Shown here: piece by piece, positions 1 to 5,621 of the stretch
Numbering within the stretch: position 1 is the stretch's first letter
Layout: each line of letters opens with the position of its first letter
Notes under the pieces: generated by a model
Database searches by the model: none
Told to the model about the DNA's origin: nothing
The model's input: only the letters and a program-made list of their open reading frames with translations
Made by a program: the position numbers and the translations under genes
NCBI GenBank assembly: GCA_025929655.1
Contig: JAICPV010000182.1
Coordinates: 1 to 5,621, forward strand
Direction: 5' to 3'
Length of the DNA stretch: 5,621 nt
From: Pyrinomonadaceae bacterium
GTDB taxonomy: Bacteria > Acidobacteriota > Blastocatellia > Pyrinomonadales > Pyrinomonadaceae

Positions 1-149
1 GAACCGATACCGCTCGTTCCCGCGAGCTCGGCGGCACAGGCCTGGGCCTTGCGATCGTCAAGCATCTCGTACGGCTGCACCGCGGCGAGGTTACAGTAAT
101 TTCTTCGATGGGAATCGGTTCCGAGTTCACCGTGACGCTTCCGAGATAA
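1..149 (+). CDS. Sensor histidine kinase, C-terminal end only (5' partial)
   Basis: This is the C-terminal tail of a two-component sensor kinase; the frame is open from the window edge (first full codon at position 3) and ends with TAA at 147-149, giving 48 complete residues. The stretch RSRELGGTGLGLAIVKHLV is the G1 box of the HATPase_c ATP-binding domain, and the following SMGIGSEFTVTLP is the usual G2-like end of that domain. The 'ARSRELGGTGLGLAIVKH' wording is typical of PhoR/WalK/PhoB-partner type kinases. Such kinases autophosphorylate on a histidine using ATP and pass the phosphate to a response regulator. The sensor, HisKA, N and F boxes lie outside the window, so signal and partner cannot be told. 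There is no extension after the ATPase domain, so the kinase is not a hybrid at its C-terminus. The next gene in the same direction starts 89 bases later and has its own candidate promoter. Confidence 0.93.
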   Translation, partial: TDTARSRELGGTGLGLAIVKHLVRLHRGEVTVISSMGIGSEFTVTLPR

Positions 150-203
150 CAATTCCATTACAACTTATTGATAGCAGTTTTCTTATTCGGACAGGCGGTT
201 CTG

Positions 204-231
204 TTGTTGGGGCGATTTGGTTCGGTATACT
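204..231 (+). promoter_or_regulatory. Candidate sigma70-like promoter of ddl, possibly leaderless
   Basis: A -10-like TATACT at 226-231 (one mismatch to TATAAT) lies 16 bases after TTGTTG at 204-209, a -35 that matches only in its TTG. The preceding 150-200 is AT-rich compared with the flanking genes. Transcription usually begins about 7 bases after the -10, which would be at 237-239, on or next to the ATG of the ligase gene at 239. No Shine-Dalgarno sequence lies in between. If the promoter is real, the mRNA would be leaderless or nearly so. The -35 is poor, so this is a plausible rather than firm call. Confidence 0.42.
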
Positions 232-238
232 ACGGCTT

Positions 239-1381
239 ATGAAGAAGCGGGTTGGAGTCATTTTCGGCGGGCGTTCGGGGGAACACGAGGTTGCCATTCG
301 GTCGGCAAAGGTGGTGATCGAGCAGATCGACAAGGAGAAGTACACGGTGATCCCGGTGGCGATCACGAAGGAGGGGAACTGGCTGTCGCCCGCGGATTCG
401 TCGCGGTGGCTGCCGCCGGAGACGATCGCGAGATTCGCGGACGAGATCGCGCAGATCGACAACGGCGACATAGGGCTGGTAGCGGACACTCGTTACAAGG
501 GGCTGAAGCGTCTGGACGAGGAGGGCGAAAACTCGAACCGCGAGCGCGTGATCCCGTTCGACGTCGTTTTTCCGGTGCTGCACGGCACCTACGGCGAGGA
601 CGGTACGATACAGGGGCTGTTCGAGATGGCGGGCATACCGTATGTCGGCTGCGGGGTTCTCGGTTCGGCGTGCGGGATGGACAAGGTGGTGATGAAGACT
701 CTATTTCGCGACGCCAGGCTCCCGATCTGCAAGTATACTTGGTTCCTGCGCGGCGATTTTGAAAAAAACGCGGATGCGGTGATCGCCGGTGTAGAAAATA
801 TGGTCGGCTATCCGTGTTTTGTGAAACCGGCGAATCTGGGCTCGTCGGTGGGTGTTTCGCTGGCTAACAATGCGGCGGAGCTAGGCCGCGGGATCGAGCT
901 GGCTGCCGAATACGACCGCAAGATCATCGTCGAGGAGGCTCTGGAAATGCGCGAGATCGAATGCGCAGTGCTTGGTAACGACACTCCGGAGGCCAGCCGT
1001 CCTGGCGAATACATCATCCGCGACAGTGCGAAGGCGTTTCTCGATTACACGGAAAAATACTCGGGCACCGGGAACAATGAATTCGTCGTGCCGGCACCGG
1101 TTTCGCAGGAGCTGGAAGACCGTATTCGGAAGATGGCGATAGCGGCTTTTAAAGCGGTGGACGGCTCGGGCCTGGCACGAGTGGATTTCTTTTTGCGTAA
1201 CGACAACGGCGCACTGCTGGTCAACGAGATCAATACGATGCCGGGGCTGACCGAGGCGTCCGGTTATCCCAAAATGTGGGCTGGAAGCGGAGTCCCGTTT
1301 AGCAAGGTGATCGATAAGTTGATCGACCTGGCGTTCGAGCGGCATGAGGACCGGATGAGGAATAAGACTTCGGTGGTTTGA
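239..1381 (+). CDS. ddl: D-alanine--D-alanine ligase (DdlA type)
   Basis: This cytoplasmic ATP-grasp enzyme joins two D-alanines to make the dipeptide that MurF adds to UDP-MurNAc-tripeptide in peptidoglycan synthesis. The 380 residues cover the whole family; E. coli DdlA has 364. Visible motifs are the N-terminal GGRSGEHEV (10-18, with Glu15), the HGTYGEDG loop (115-122), MDK (147-149), VKPANLGSSVGVS (195-207, with Lys196 and Ser202), REIECAVLGND (238-248), Lys273-Tyr274 in the omega loop, and VDFFL plus NEINTMPG (315-336), with metal ligands Asp316, Glu330 and Asn332. Tyr274 in the omega loop is the residue expected of a D-Ala-D-Ala enzyme, not of the D-Ala-D-lactate ligases that carry Phe or His there. 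The wording is much closer to DdlA than to the shorter DdlB. The ATG at 239 fits the family N-terminus exactly (MKKRVGVIFGG), although no ribosome binding site precedes it. It stands alone, not in a mur/fts cluster; the next gene is convergent. Confidence 0.97.
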   Translation: MKKRVGVIFGGRSGEHEVAIRSAKVVIEQIDKEKYTVIPVAITKEGNWLSPADSSRWLPPETIARFADEIAQIDNGDIGLVADTRYKGLKRLDEEGENSNRERVIPFDVVFPVLHGTYGEDGTIQGLFEMAGIPYVGCGVLGSACGMDKVVMKTLFRDARLPICKYTWFLRGDFEKNADAVIAGVENMVGYPCFVKPANLGSSVGVSLANNAAELGRGIELAAEYDRKIIVEEALEMREIECAVLGNDTPEASRPGEYIIRDSAKAFLDYTEKYSGTGNNEFVVPAPVSQELEDRIRKMAIAAFKAVDGSGLARVDFFLRNDNGALLVNEINTMPGLTEASGYPKMWAGSGVPFSKVIDKLIDLAFERHEDRMRNKTSVV

Positions 1382-1418
1382 GGTCGTTTTCGGCCCTGCT
1401 TCGTAGAGAGTCTGCAAA

Positions 1419-1448
1419 AGAATCCGGTCGCTACCGCTCCCGGGTTCT
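1419..1448 (+). terminator. Hairpin between convergent genes, possible ddl terminator
   Basis: AGAATCCGG (1419-1427) pairs with CCGGGTTCT (1440-1448) to make a 9-bp stem around a 12-base loop. One pair, T1423:G1444, is a wobble in plus-strand RNA but becomes an A:C mismatch in the opposite strand, so the structure favours the ddl transcript. The loop side also offers a small alternative hairpin, CGGT-CGCT-ACCG (1425-1436). No T-run follows, so it is not a standard intrinsic terminator. A weaker 5-bp hairpin with a TTTT loop (1382-1395) lies directly after the ddl stop codon. Position between convergent genes supports a transcription-ending role, but a small intergenic repeat unit is an alternative. 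Confidence 0.38.
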
Positions 1449-1463
1449 CACTCGCCCGCGCCA

Positions 1464-2360
1464 TCACTGTCGCAATTCTGCCTTTTTGGCGGCGTGGTAG
1501 CCTTTGCGGGTGCGGATGTGGAGGTCTTTTTTGGCGACGCGGAGCTCAATGGCGCGCCATTTCCCATCCTTTGCGGTATTCGCGGGTTCGTAGGCGAGCG
1601 TGTACTGAGTGCCGAGCTCCGCGACGATCTGCTCGAAAGCCTGTCGCATCGCCGCGCCGCCCGGCGTTTTGACGAAGCGGCCACCGGTCTTCTCGGCGAA
1701 ATTCTTTAGCACGCCCACATTTTGGATGCGGCGGCTGCCGCTGCCGTCGGACATGTCAACGGTGTAAACGGCGGCGTCGGCCGCTAGAGCGGCTTTGAGA
1801 GCGGCGTCGGCGCTTCGGCCGCTTTGAGTGTCCTCGCCGTCGGACAGGACGATGATCGCCCGACGTTTTTCAGTACGTTGCGAGAGAACTTTCGCCGCTT
1901 TGAATATCGCGTCGTTCAGAACGGTCATTCCGCCCGATTTGAGATCGAATACGCGTTCGTCGATATCGCGCATCGGGGAGAAATCCTGGACGAGAGCGAC
2001 CTTCGTATCGAAGCGGTAGATCGCCGCCATATCCGTCCCGCGCAGGCCTTCGAGAAACTTTATTGCCGCCGCACGCGCCATCGAGACGCGTTCTTCCATG
2101 CTGCCAGAAGTGTCCAAAAGGATGACGGCCGCGAACGGCGTTTCCTCGGCCGAAAAGAATTCGATCTGTTGCTCGACGCCGTTTTCGAATCCCGTAAATC
2201 GATTTTTCTGAAGGCCGGCGACGGGCTGGCCGTCGATGTCGGTGATGGTGGCGTTCAGGACGACTAGATTCGAATCGACCTTTATCACGTCGTCGTCCTG
2301 GGCGTGCGAGATCGAGATCAGGAAAACGAACGCTGCAAGGAGGAATGCGAGCCGGCTCAT
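1464..2360 (-). CDS. Secreted VWA-domain protein (VWFA-related Acidobacterial family)
   Basis: The product is an exported protein of 298 residues with a signal peptide (1-20, hydrophobic core LLAAFVFLISIS, probable cut at SHA|QDD). Residues about 26-72 form a short beta-rich domain with the wording 'VVLNATITDIDGQPV...FENGVEQQIEFFS', which precedes the VWA domain in this family. The VWA domain (about 76-255) has a complete metal-ion-dependent adhesion site: DTSGS (Asp83, Ser85, Ser87), Thr146 in GGMTVLND and Asp174 in LSDGED. It should therefore bind a divalent metal and a protein partner; the partner is unknown. The end (256-298) is basic. ATG at 2358-2360 was chosen because it begins the signal peptide and leaves a 13-base gap to the upstream stop; a TTG at 2400-2402 would add 14 polar residues and overlap the upstream gene. 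No clear ribosome binding site precedes either. Residues 184-197 contain ADAA twice at a 10-residue interval, with a matching DNA repeat. It is last in its operon. Confidence 0.9.
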   Translation of the reverse strand: MSRLAFLLAAFVFLISISHAQDDDVIKVDSNLVVLNATITDIDGQPVAGLQKNRFTGFENGVEQQIEFFSAEETPFAAVILLDTSGSMEERVSMARAAAIKFLEGLRGTDMAAIYRFDTKVALVQDFSPMRDIDERVFDLKSGGMTVLNDAIFKAAKVLSQRTEKRRAIIVLSDGEDTQSGRSADAALKAALAADAAVYTVDMSDGSGSRRIQNVGVLKNFAEKTGGRFVKTPGGAAMRQAFEQIVAELGTQYTLAYEPANTAKDGKWRAIELRVAKKDLHIRTRKGYHAAKKAELRQ

Positions 2361-2373
2361 GCGAAGGTGAATG

Positions 2374-2937
2374 TTATTTTTTGAGTCGAAGGAATCGCGC
2401 AAATTTTACGACACTGTTCGAGGCCTGGATCGCCGCGACGGAGATGGAAAACCGCGTTGACTTCTTTAGCTCGTCGACGAGCCTAACCGTGGAATTCTTC
2501 AAAAACCTGAACGCCGCGCCGAAGCTCTTTCGTGCTGAATTCTCCTCGCCGTTAGCACTGATCTCATCATCGTCGTCGTTGTCCTTTCCGCCGAGCTCTT
2601 CGCGTATCTTTGAAACGAGCTTTTCCAGCTCCTGAAGTTTTTCAATGTCCTGAGACGAAAGATCGTCTTTGGCTTCGAACGAAGTTTCCAGTTCCTTCGA
2701 GATCCTCAGTGCTTCCTCGCCTTTTTTGAGCATCTCGTCGTGCTCTTTTTTGCGGCGGGAGATCTGCTGTTTGGTGACCATCTCCTGAAGCGACTTGGCC
2801 TCCGGATCCTCTCTTTCGCCGGGCCTAAGGGGACGGGCCGCAGGAATCTCGACCTGCGCGAACGACGGCTGCGCAAAAGCCATGGCCGCAAAAAGCATGG
2901 CGCAAAATATGATTAGAATTCCAAAAGCCCTGCTCAT
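2374..2937 (-). CDS. Unknown secreted coiled-coil protein
   Basis: I do not recognise a family for this 187-residue protein. It starts with a clear signal peptide (core GILIIFCAMLFAAMAFA, probable cut near SFA|Q at 27-28), then a short proline/arginine-rich stretch (31-42). Residues about 47-117 are almost wholly charged and helix-forming, rich in Glu, Lys and Leu, and look like a coiled coil. An acidic run DNDDDDE (119-125) follows. The tail (135-187) changes character: basic and aromatic, with a possible amphipathic helix ending FARFLRLKK. The ATG at 2935-2937 lies 4 bases after the upstream stop, and the downstream VWA gene starts 13 bases after this stop, so the three are surely cotranscribed. 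An exported scaffold or membrane-contact protein working with its VWA neighbour is possible, but this is only inference. No lipobox or long transmembrane segment is seen after the signal peptide. Confidence 0.82.
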   Translation of the reverse strand: MSRAFGILIIFCAMLFAAMAFAQPSFAQVEIPAARPLRPGEREDPEAKSLQEMVTKQQISRRKKEHDEMLKKGEEALRISKELETSFEAKDDLSSQDIEKLQELEKLVSKIREELGGKDNDDDDEISANGEENSARKSFGAAFRFLKNSTVRLVDELKKSTRFSISVAAIQASNSVVKFARFLRLKK

Positions 2938-2941
2938 CGAT

Positions 2942-3559
2942 CTAGTTGGTGACGGTCGGCGGGTCGATAACTTTCCCCGTAACTGCTTCTACCAGTTTAA
3001 TCAAGAATTCTTCCTCCGCCTGGCCGGAGCTCTGAACTGTCACCCATTCAGAGGTCAGGCCGGTCCCCGAGCGCCCCTCGACCTTCGCGATGACCGAAAC
3101 ATTATTTTGAATCCCGTCTATCGACTGGACCTCGATAGTCAGGGTGTACTGGGCACGCGACCAGGCAGTGTCGGCGTATTCGAGAACGCCGTAGCGTCGA
3201 AGCTCCGAAGCGGCGATCGTCGGCCCTCGTCCGAATACAAAGGGCTGGGTGATTATGATCCCGTCAGCCGGCCGCGACGACTGCTCATCGACGAGAAGCC
3301 GCTTTTCCTTTAAAACGGAACGAATACTTTCCAGAAGAACATCCCTTCGAGAGGGAAGTTTATAAGGATTCGGCAGGCGGTCGCGTACTGGCGTCTTGCC
3401 TTTTCCCCAATCGAAACTGCGGGTCACGTCCGTGGGGCGTGCCGTCGACTTATTGGCGTCGTTCTTGATCTTTTCGGTCTGCGGATCGATGCCCTTTTGG
3501 CCAAAGAGCATTCCGGCAAGTACGACGATCAACGCGATAAGGAAAAGTGATCTTTTCAT
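2942..3559 (-). CDS. Unknown secreted alpha/beta protein
   Basis: This 205-residue protein has no family I can name. The N-terminus MKRSLFLIALIVVLAGMLFG is a typical signal peptide without a lipobox cysteine, so the mature protein is probably free in the periplasm or outside. Residues about 22-70 are polar, rich in Lys, Asp, Pro and Thr, and probably disordered. A folded domain seems to run from about 71 to 196: a helix (RRDVLLESIRSVLKEK), a strand (DGIIITQPFVF), a Tyr/Trp-containing stretch (120-134), two long strands (QYTLTIEVQSID and NNVSVIAKVEGR), a strand around EWVTVQSSG and a C-terminal helix (EEEFLIKLVEAVTG). This alpha-beta-beta layout recalls small periplasmic domains of the BamC/DUF4136 sort, but no diagnostic residue supports that. 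The start is ATG at 3557-3559, 15 bases after the glycosyltransferase stop, and the next gene begins 4 bases after its stop. Upstream there is only a weak GAG in place of a ribosome binding site. Confidence 0.82.
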   Translation of the reverse strand: MKRSLFLIALIVVLAGMLFGQKGIDPQTEKIKNDANKSTARPTDVTRSFDWGKGKTPVRDRLPNPYKLPSRRDVLLESIRSVLKEKRLLVDEQSSRPADGIIITQPFVFGRGPTIAASELRRYGVLEYADTAWSRAQYTLTIEVQSIDGIQNNVSVIAKVEGRSGTGLTSEWVTVQSSGQAEEEFLIKLVEAVTGKVIDPPTVTN

Positions 3560-3574
3560 TGAATGACTCGATTT

Positions 3575-4369
3575 TTAGGATGTTACGTCCGGCCTATTGG
3601 TTGTAATTTCGCCAGCTATCGACCGCTGCATCTCCAAGAGCAACAGATGTTTCAAGTATGCATTATGGGCGGCAAAGCGGGCAATGCAGTAGCCTGGAAA
3701 ACCATCCAGTATCCCGAGCTTGAGAAAGTACGAGCGAATGAATGCGGCCGGTCCGGAAATCAAGACCTTTGTTTTCGATGTCCCGCGTCCGCTTTCGAGC
3801 ATCTGCCGGGCCGCCAACGGCGCGTAGCGTTCACCGATCATTTTGTGATGATATGCGGCATCGGTAACACTGAAGTGAAGCAAATGATTCTCGAGATCCG
3901 CTGTTTTTGCGCCGGGTTCGAGTTCAAACGATTCATGAATGATCCGGCCATTCCAACGGCCCTTTCGACGATCGAAAAGACGCAGCTGTCGATCGGGATA
4001 CCAACCCGAATGACGAATCTCGCGGCCCATATAGGTTGACAACCGCGGGATCCTGTAGCCTTCGGCTAACTCATTGCGCTGTCTCAGGCTCTCGATCTCA
4101 CCCCGTAATTCCGGCGTTACGCGTTCGTCCGCGTCGATACTGAGTATCCAGTCGTTTTCGGCAGAATCGACCGCAAATTGCTTTTGTTTGCTGAACCCGG
4201 GCCAGTCACGCGTGATCACGCGGGCACCGAGTTCACGAGCGATCTCGATCGTGCTGTCCGTGCTTTTCGAATCAACAACCAGGCGCTCGTCCGCCCATTC
4301 GACGGAATGCAAAGCGTCGGCGATATTCGCTTCTTCGTTGAATGTGATGAGGACGGCGGAGATCTTCAC
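3575..4369 (-). CDS. Family 2 glycosyltransferase, WaaE/KdtX-like
   Basis: The 264-residue product is a GT-A fold inverting glycosyltransferase. The N-terminus ISAVLITFNEEANI (3-16) and VVDSKSTDST (31-40, Asp33) form the nucleotide-sugar site, and SIDADE (77-82) carries the DXD-type metal-binding aspartates Asp79 and Asp81. The following stretch, with HSGWYPDRQLRLFDRR (120-135) and 'WNGRIIHESFEL' (139-150), is the characteristic wording of the WaaE/KdtX-like group, which adds a sugar, often glucose, to the lipopolysaccharide core or related surface glycans. The C-terminal part (about 200-250) has hydrophobic and basic stretches fit for membrane attachment on the cytoplasmic side. Length is normal for the group. 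The start is GTG at 4367-4369, chosen because the family begins at MKISAV; there is no ATG nearby. Acceptor and sugar cannot be read from the sequence. It precedes three secreted-protein genes with close spacing. Confidence 0.92.
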   Translation of the reverse strand: MKISAVLITFNEEANIADALHSVEWADERLVVDSKSTDSTIEIARELGARVITRDWPGFSKQKQFAVDSAENDWILSIDADERVTPELRGEIESLRQRNELAEGYRIPRLSTYMGREIRHSGWYPDRQLRLFDRRKGRWNGRIIHESFELEPGAKTADLENHLLHFSVTDAAYHHKMIGERYAPLAARQMLESGRGTSKTKVLISGPAAFIRSYFLKLGILDGFPGYCIARFAAHNAYLKHLLLLEMQRSIAGEITTNRPDVTS

Positions 4370-4372
4370 AAC

Positions 4373-4402
4373 CGAGATTCTCGCAGTTTTGTTTCGAAAC
4401 TG
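4373..4402. promoter_or_regulatory. Two adjacent inverted repeats upstream of the glycosyltransferase
   Basis: CGAGATTCTCG (4373-4383) is a perfect dyad with 5-base arms. It is followed without a gap by CAGTTT (4384-4389) and its exact complement AAACTG (4397-4402) around a 7-base loop; within this second repeat GTTTCGAAAC (4391-4400) is itself a perfect palindrome. The pair lies in the 61-base gap between the TolC-like gene and the GTG start, ending 3 bases from that start. On the minus-strand transcript these could form two hairpins close to the start codon, or the DNA could be an operator. No U-run supports a terminator and no clear promoter is visible in the gap. Confidence 0.3.
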
Positions 4403-4430
4403 AAAGTAATCCCGGTTGCGAAGATAAGCG

Positions 4431-5621
4431 TTATTTGGTCGGCGAATCGACCGTGATATTGTTCACGCGAAATGTGGTGGAAGTCACGCGCTGAAGGTCG
4501 GAGAGCGCCTTGCTGTAGTCGGTTTCTGCGCGGATCTCGGCATTTCGGGCGTTGGTCAAAGCGTTCTCGCGCTGAAAAAGCAGAAACGTTGTCGAGCGGC
4601 CGGATTCGTAGAGCTTGCGTTCGCCCTCGAGCTGGATCTCCGCGTTTTCCCTTGCCCGGCGGGCGGTGAGAACACGCTGACGGGCTGTTTCTACAGCTTG
4701 AACGGCATTTCGCACTTCGACGATTACAACCTGCTCCTGCGCTCGTATTTGGGTGTCGATCTGGTTTTTTTGGATCTCTGCGCCCGCGAGATTTGCTTTA
4801 GCGGTGCGATTCCTGAACGGGAACGATATAGTAACTCCGATCGAATAGTTCGGTGCCTCGCTCCGAAAAATGTTACTAAGAGAGCGGCTGAATCCGCCGA
4901 CGAAAAACGACGGTGCACCGGCGACCGGAACGTTTACCTGAGGGATCTGTTGGTCAGGTGGAAGCAATAGATTCAAACGCTGACGAAAGATCTCGTCGTT
5001 GCCCTGAAATTGCGGAACTATCACAGTATCGGTAGAAACATTACCGCGTGAGAGACCATCCAACGAAAACGTCGTGACCAGATCTATCTGCGGTTTGGTT
5101 TGATTTCGGAAGTAATCGATATCGATCGCGTTGATGTCCTGCGCGAATTTCAGACGGCGAAGCTCGAAACGATTGTCCATCGCATCCTTTAATGCTTCGT
5201 CGAGCACGATCGGCGCGGCCGCAAAAACGGGCTTATCGGTCGGCATCCAGGATTGCGACCATTCCGCTGAAACAGCGTCTCGCAGCACCAGTTGCTTCAG
5301 GTTATTCTCGGCGATCGAAACCTGTTGCGTCGCGATCAAAACCTCCGATTCGCGGTTAGCGAGCTCGGTTGCGACCTCCGCACGGGCCAACGGTGCCGAA
5401 GATCCGGCGGCGATTCGAGCCTCGATCTGACGCATGCTCTCCTGCGTGTATTGCAGATTCGAGACTCGATTCTGCTGATCGCGCAAGGCGAAGACCAGGT
5501 CCCAATATGCCCGCTGAACCTGCGAGATCACCTCGATCGCCTGCCGTCGGAAATCGGCGTCGGTCTGTTCGAGGCGGCGGCGGGCAATGCGAATATTCCG
5601 ACGAGTGTTATCGATCCGGAA
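4431..5621 (-). CDS. TolC-family outer-membrane efflux/secretion protein (5' partial)
   Basis: The frame is open from the window edge to TAA at 4431-4433, giving 396 residues; the true start and signal peptide lie beyond 5621. The GTG at 5529-5531 is internal, since the sequence before it (FRIDNTRRNIRIARRRLEQ) is good TolC-family sequence. Such proteins trimerise into a beta-barrel in the outer membrane with a long periplasmic helical tunnel, and partner with RND, MFS or ABC pumps through a membrane fusion protein. In-window residues 1-112 are the helical hairpin of one half (IEARIAAGSSAPLARAEV is typical). The second half begins near 139, where VLDEALKDAMDNRFELRRLK echoes the family's repeat. 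Strand-rich barrel segments lie around 178-190 and 258-268 (YSIGVTISFPF), and the last helices (about 275-380) contain ERKLYESGRSTTFLLFQREN. A Gln/Pro-rich insert (about 200-250) probably forms an extracellular loop. The pump partners are not in the window. Confidence 0.93.
   Translation of the reverse strand, partial: FRIDNTRRNIRIARRRLEQTDADFRRQAIEVISQVQRAYWDLVFALRDQQNRVSNLQYTQESMRQIEARIAAGSSAPLARAEVATELANRESEVLIATQQVSIAENNLKQLVLRDAVSAEWSQSWMPTDKPVFAAAPIVLDEALKDAMDNRFELRRLKFAQDINAIDIDYFRNQTKPQIDLVTTFSLDGLSRGNVSTDTVIVPQFQGNDEIFRQRLNLLLPPDQQIPQVNVPVAGAPSFFVGGFSRSLSNIFRSEAPNYSIGVTISFPFRNRTAKANLAGAEIQKNQIDTQIRAQEQVVIVEVRNAVQAVETARQRVLTARRARENAEIQLEGERKLYESGRSTTFLLFQRENALTNARNAEIRAETDYSKALSDLQRVTSTTFRVNNITVDSPTK

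Noticed and set aside
217..762. A 181-codon plus-strand frame overlapping the start of ddl
   Set aside because: It is a frame-shifted reading of the ligase gene with low-complexity Arg/Gly-rich sequence and no motif; the ddl frame has full family motifs throughout.
1382..1395. Hairpin GGTCG-TTTT-CGGCC right after the ddl stop as the terminator
   Set aside because: The stem is only 5 bp with a wobble and no T-run follows; it is mentioned under the stronger hairpin instead.
881..1417. A 178-codon minus-strand frame opposite ddl
   Set aside because: It lies antisense to the conserved ATP-grasp core, has no signal peptide or known motif, and is explained by codon bias of the real gene.
1264..1467. 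A 67-codon minus-strand frame covering the convergent gap
   Set aside because: It overlaps the ends of both genes, its start overlaps the VWA stop region, and it has no support beyond being open.
1771..1828. Direct repeat of GCGGCGTCGGC 30 bases apart inside the VWA gene
   Set aside because: It encodes repeated ADAA within an alanine-rich helix; codon use for alanine explains it without a separate function.
2361..2402. Upstream TTG start for the VWA protein, overlapping the previous gene
   Set aside because: It would put 14 polar residues before the signal peptide; the ATG at 2360 gives a normal signal peptide and a normal intergenic gap.
2795..3313. A 172-codon plus-strand frame crossing 2938-2941
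   Set aside because: It spans the junction of two minus-strand genes that both begin with clear signal peptides; its own sequence has no sign of a protein family.
3563..4039. A 158-codon plus-strand frame opposite the glycosyltransferase, starting close to 3559
   Set aside because: Its position suggested a divergent gene, but it covers the conserved 3' half of the glycosyltransferase and its Cys-rich product resembles nothing known to me.

Overview
The window holds the end of one gene, one complete plus-strand gene, and a run of five minus-strand genes facing it. The best guess for the source is a member of the Acidobacteriota, possibly Blastocatellia/Pyrinomonadales. This rests on the secreted von Willebrand A protein, which has the architecture of the 'VWFA-related Acidobacterial domain' family, on a TolC-like protein whose sequence resembles those of that group, and on a Gram-negative envelope theme. 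It is inference from protein style; no rRNA or other phylogenetic marker is present.

Plus strand, 1-1381: the last 48 codons of a PhoR/WalK-like sensor histidine kinase end at 149. An AT-rich 89-base gap follows, with a sigma70-like promoter placed so close to the next ATG that the transcript may be leaderless. Then comes a complete DdlA-type D-alanine--D-alanine ligase (239-1381), an enzyme of peptidoglycan precursor synthesis. The 82-base gap that follows separates convergent genes and holds a 9-bp hairpin.

Minus strand, 5621 down to 1464: the genes read in order as a TolC-family outer-membrane channel protein (5' end outside the window), a family 2 glycosyltransferase of the WaaE/KdtX kind, an unknown secreted protein of 205 residues, an unknown secreted coiled-coil protein of 187 residues, and a secreted VWA-domain protein of 298 residues. 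Gaps after the glycosyltransferase are only 15, 4 and 13 bases, so the last four genes are very probably one transcription unit. The 61-base gap after the TolC-like gene holds two adjacent inverted repeats and may or may not break the unit. All products of the run act at or beyond the cytoplasmic membrane or in surface glycan assembly.

Most genes are recognisable envelope genes. The least explained part is the trio of secreted proteins at 1464-3559: two have no family I can name, and they sit tightly beside a VWA protein with a complete metal-binding site. A second theme is initiation: none of the five start sites visible has a clear Shine-Dalgarno sequence. I see no mobile element, CRISPR array, tRNA or rRNA.
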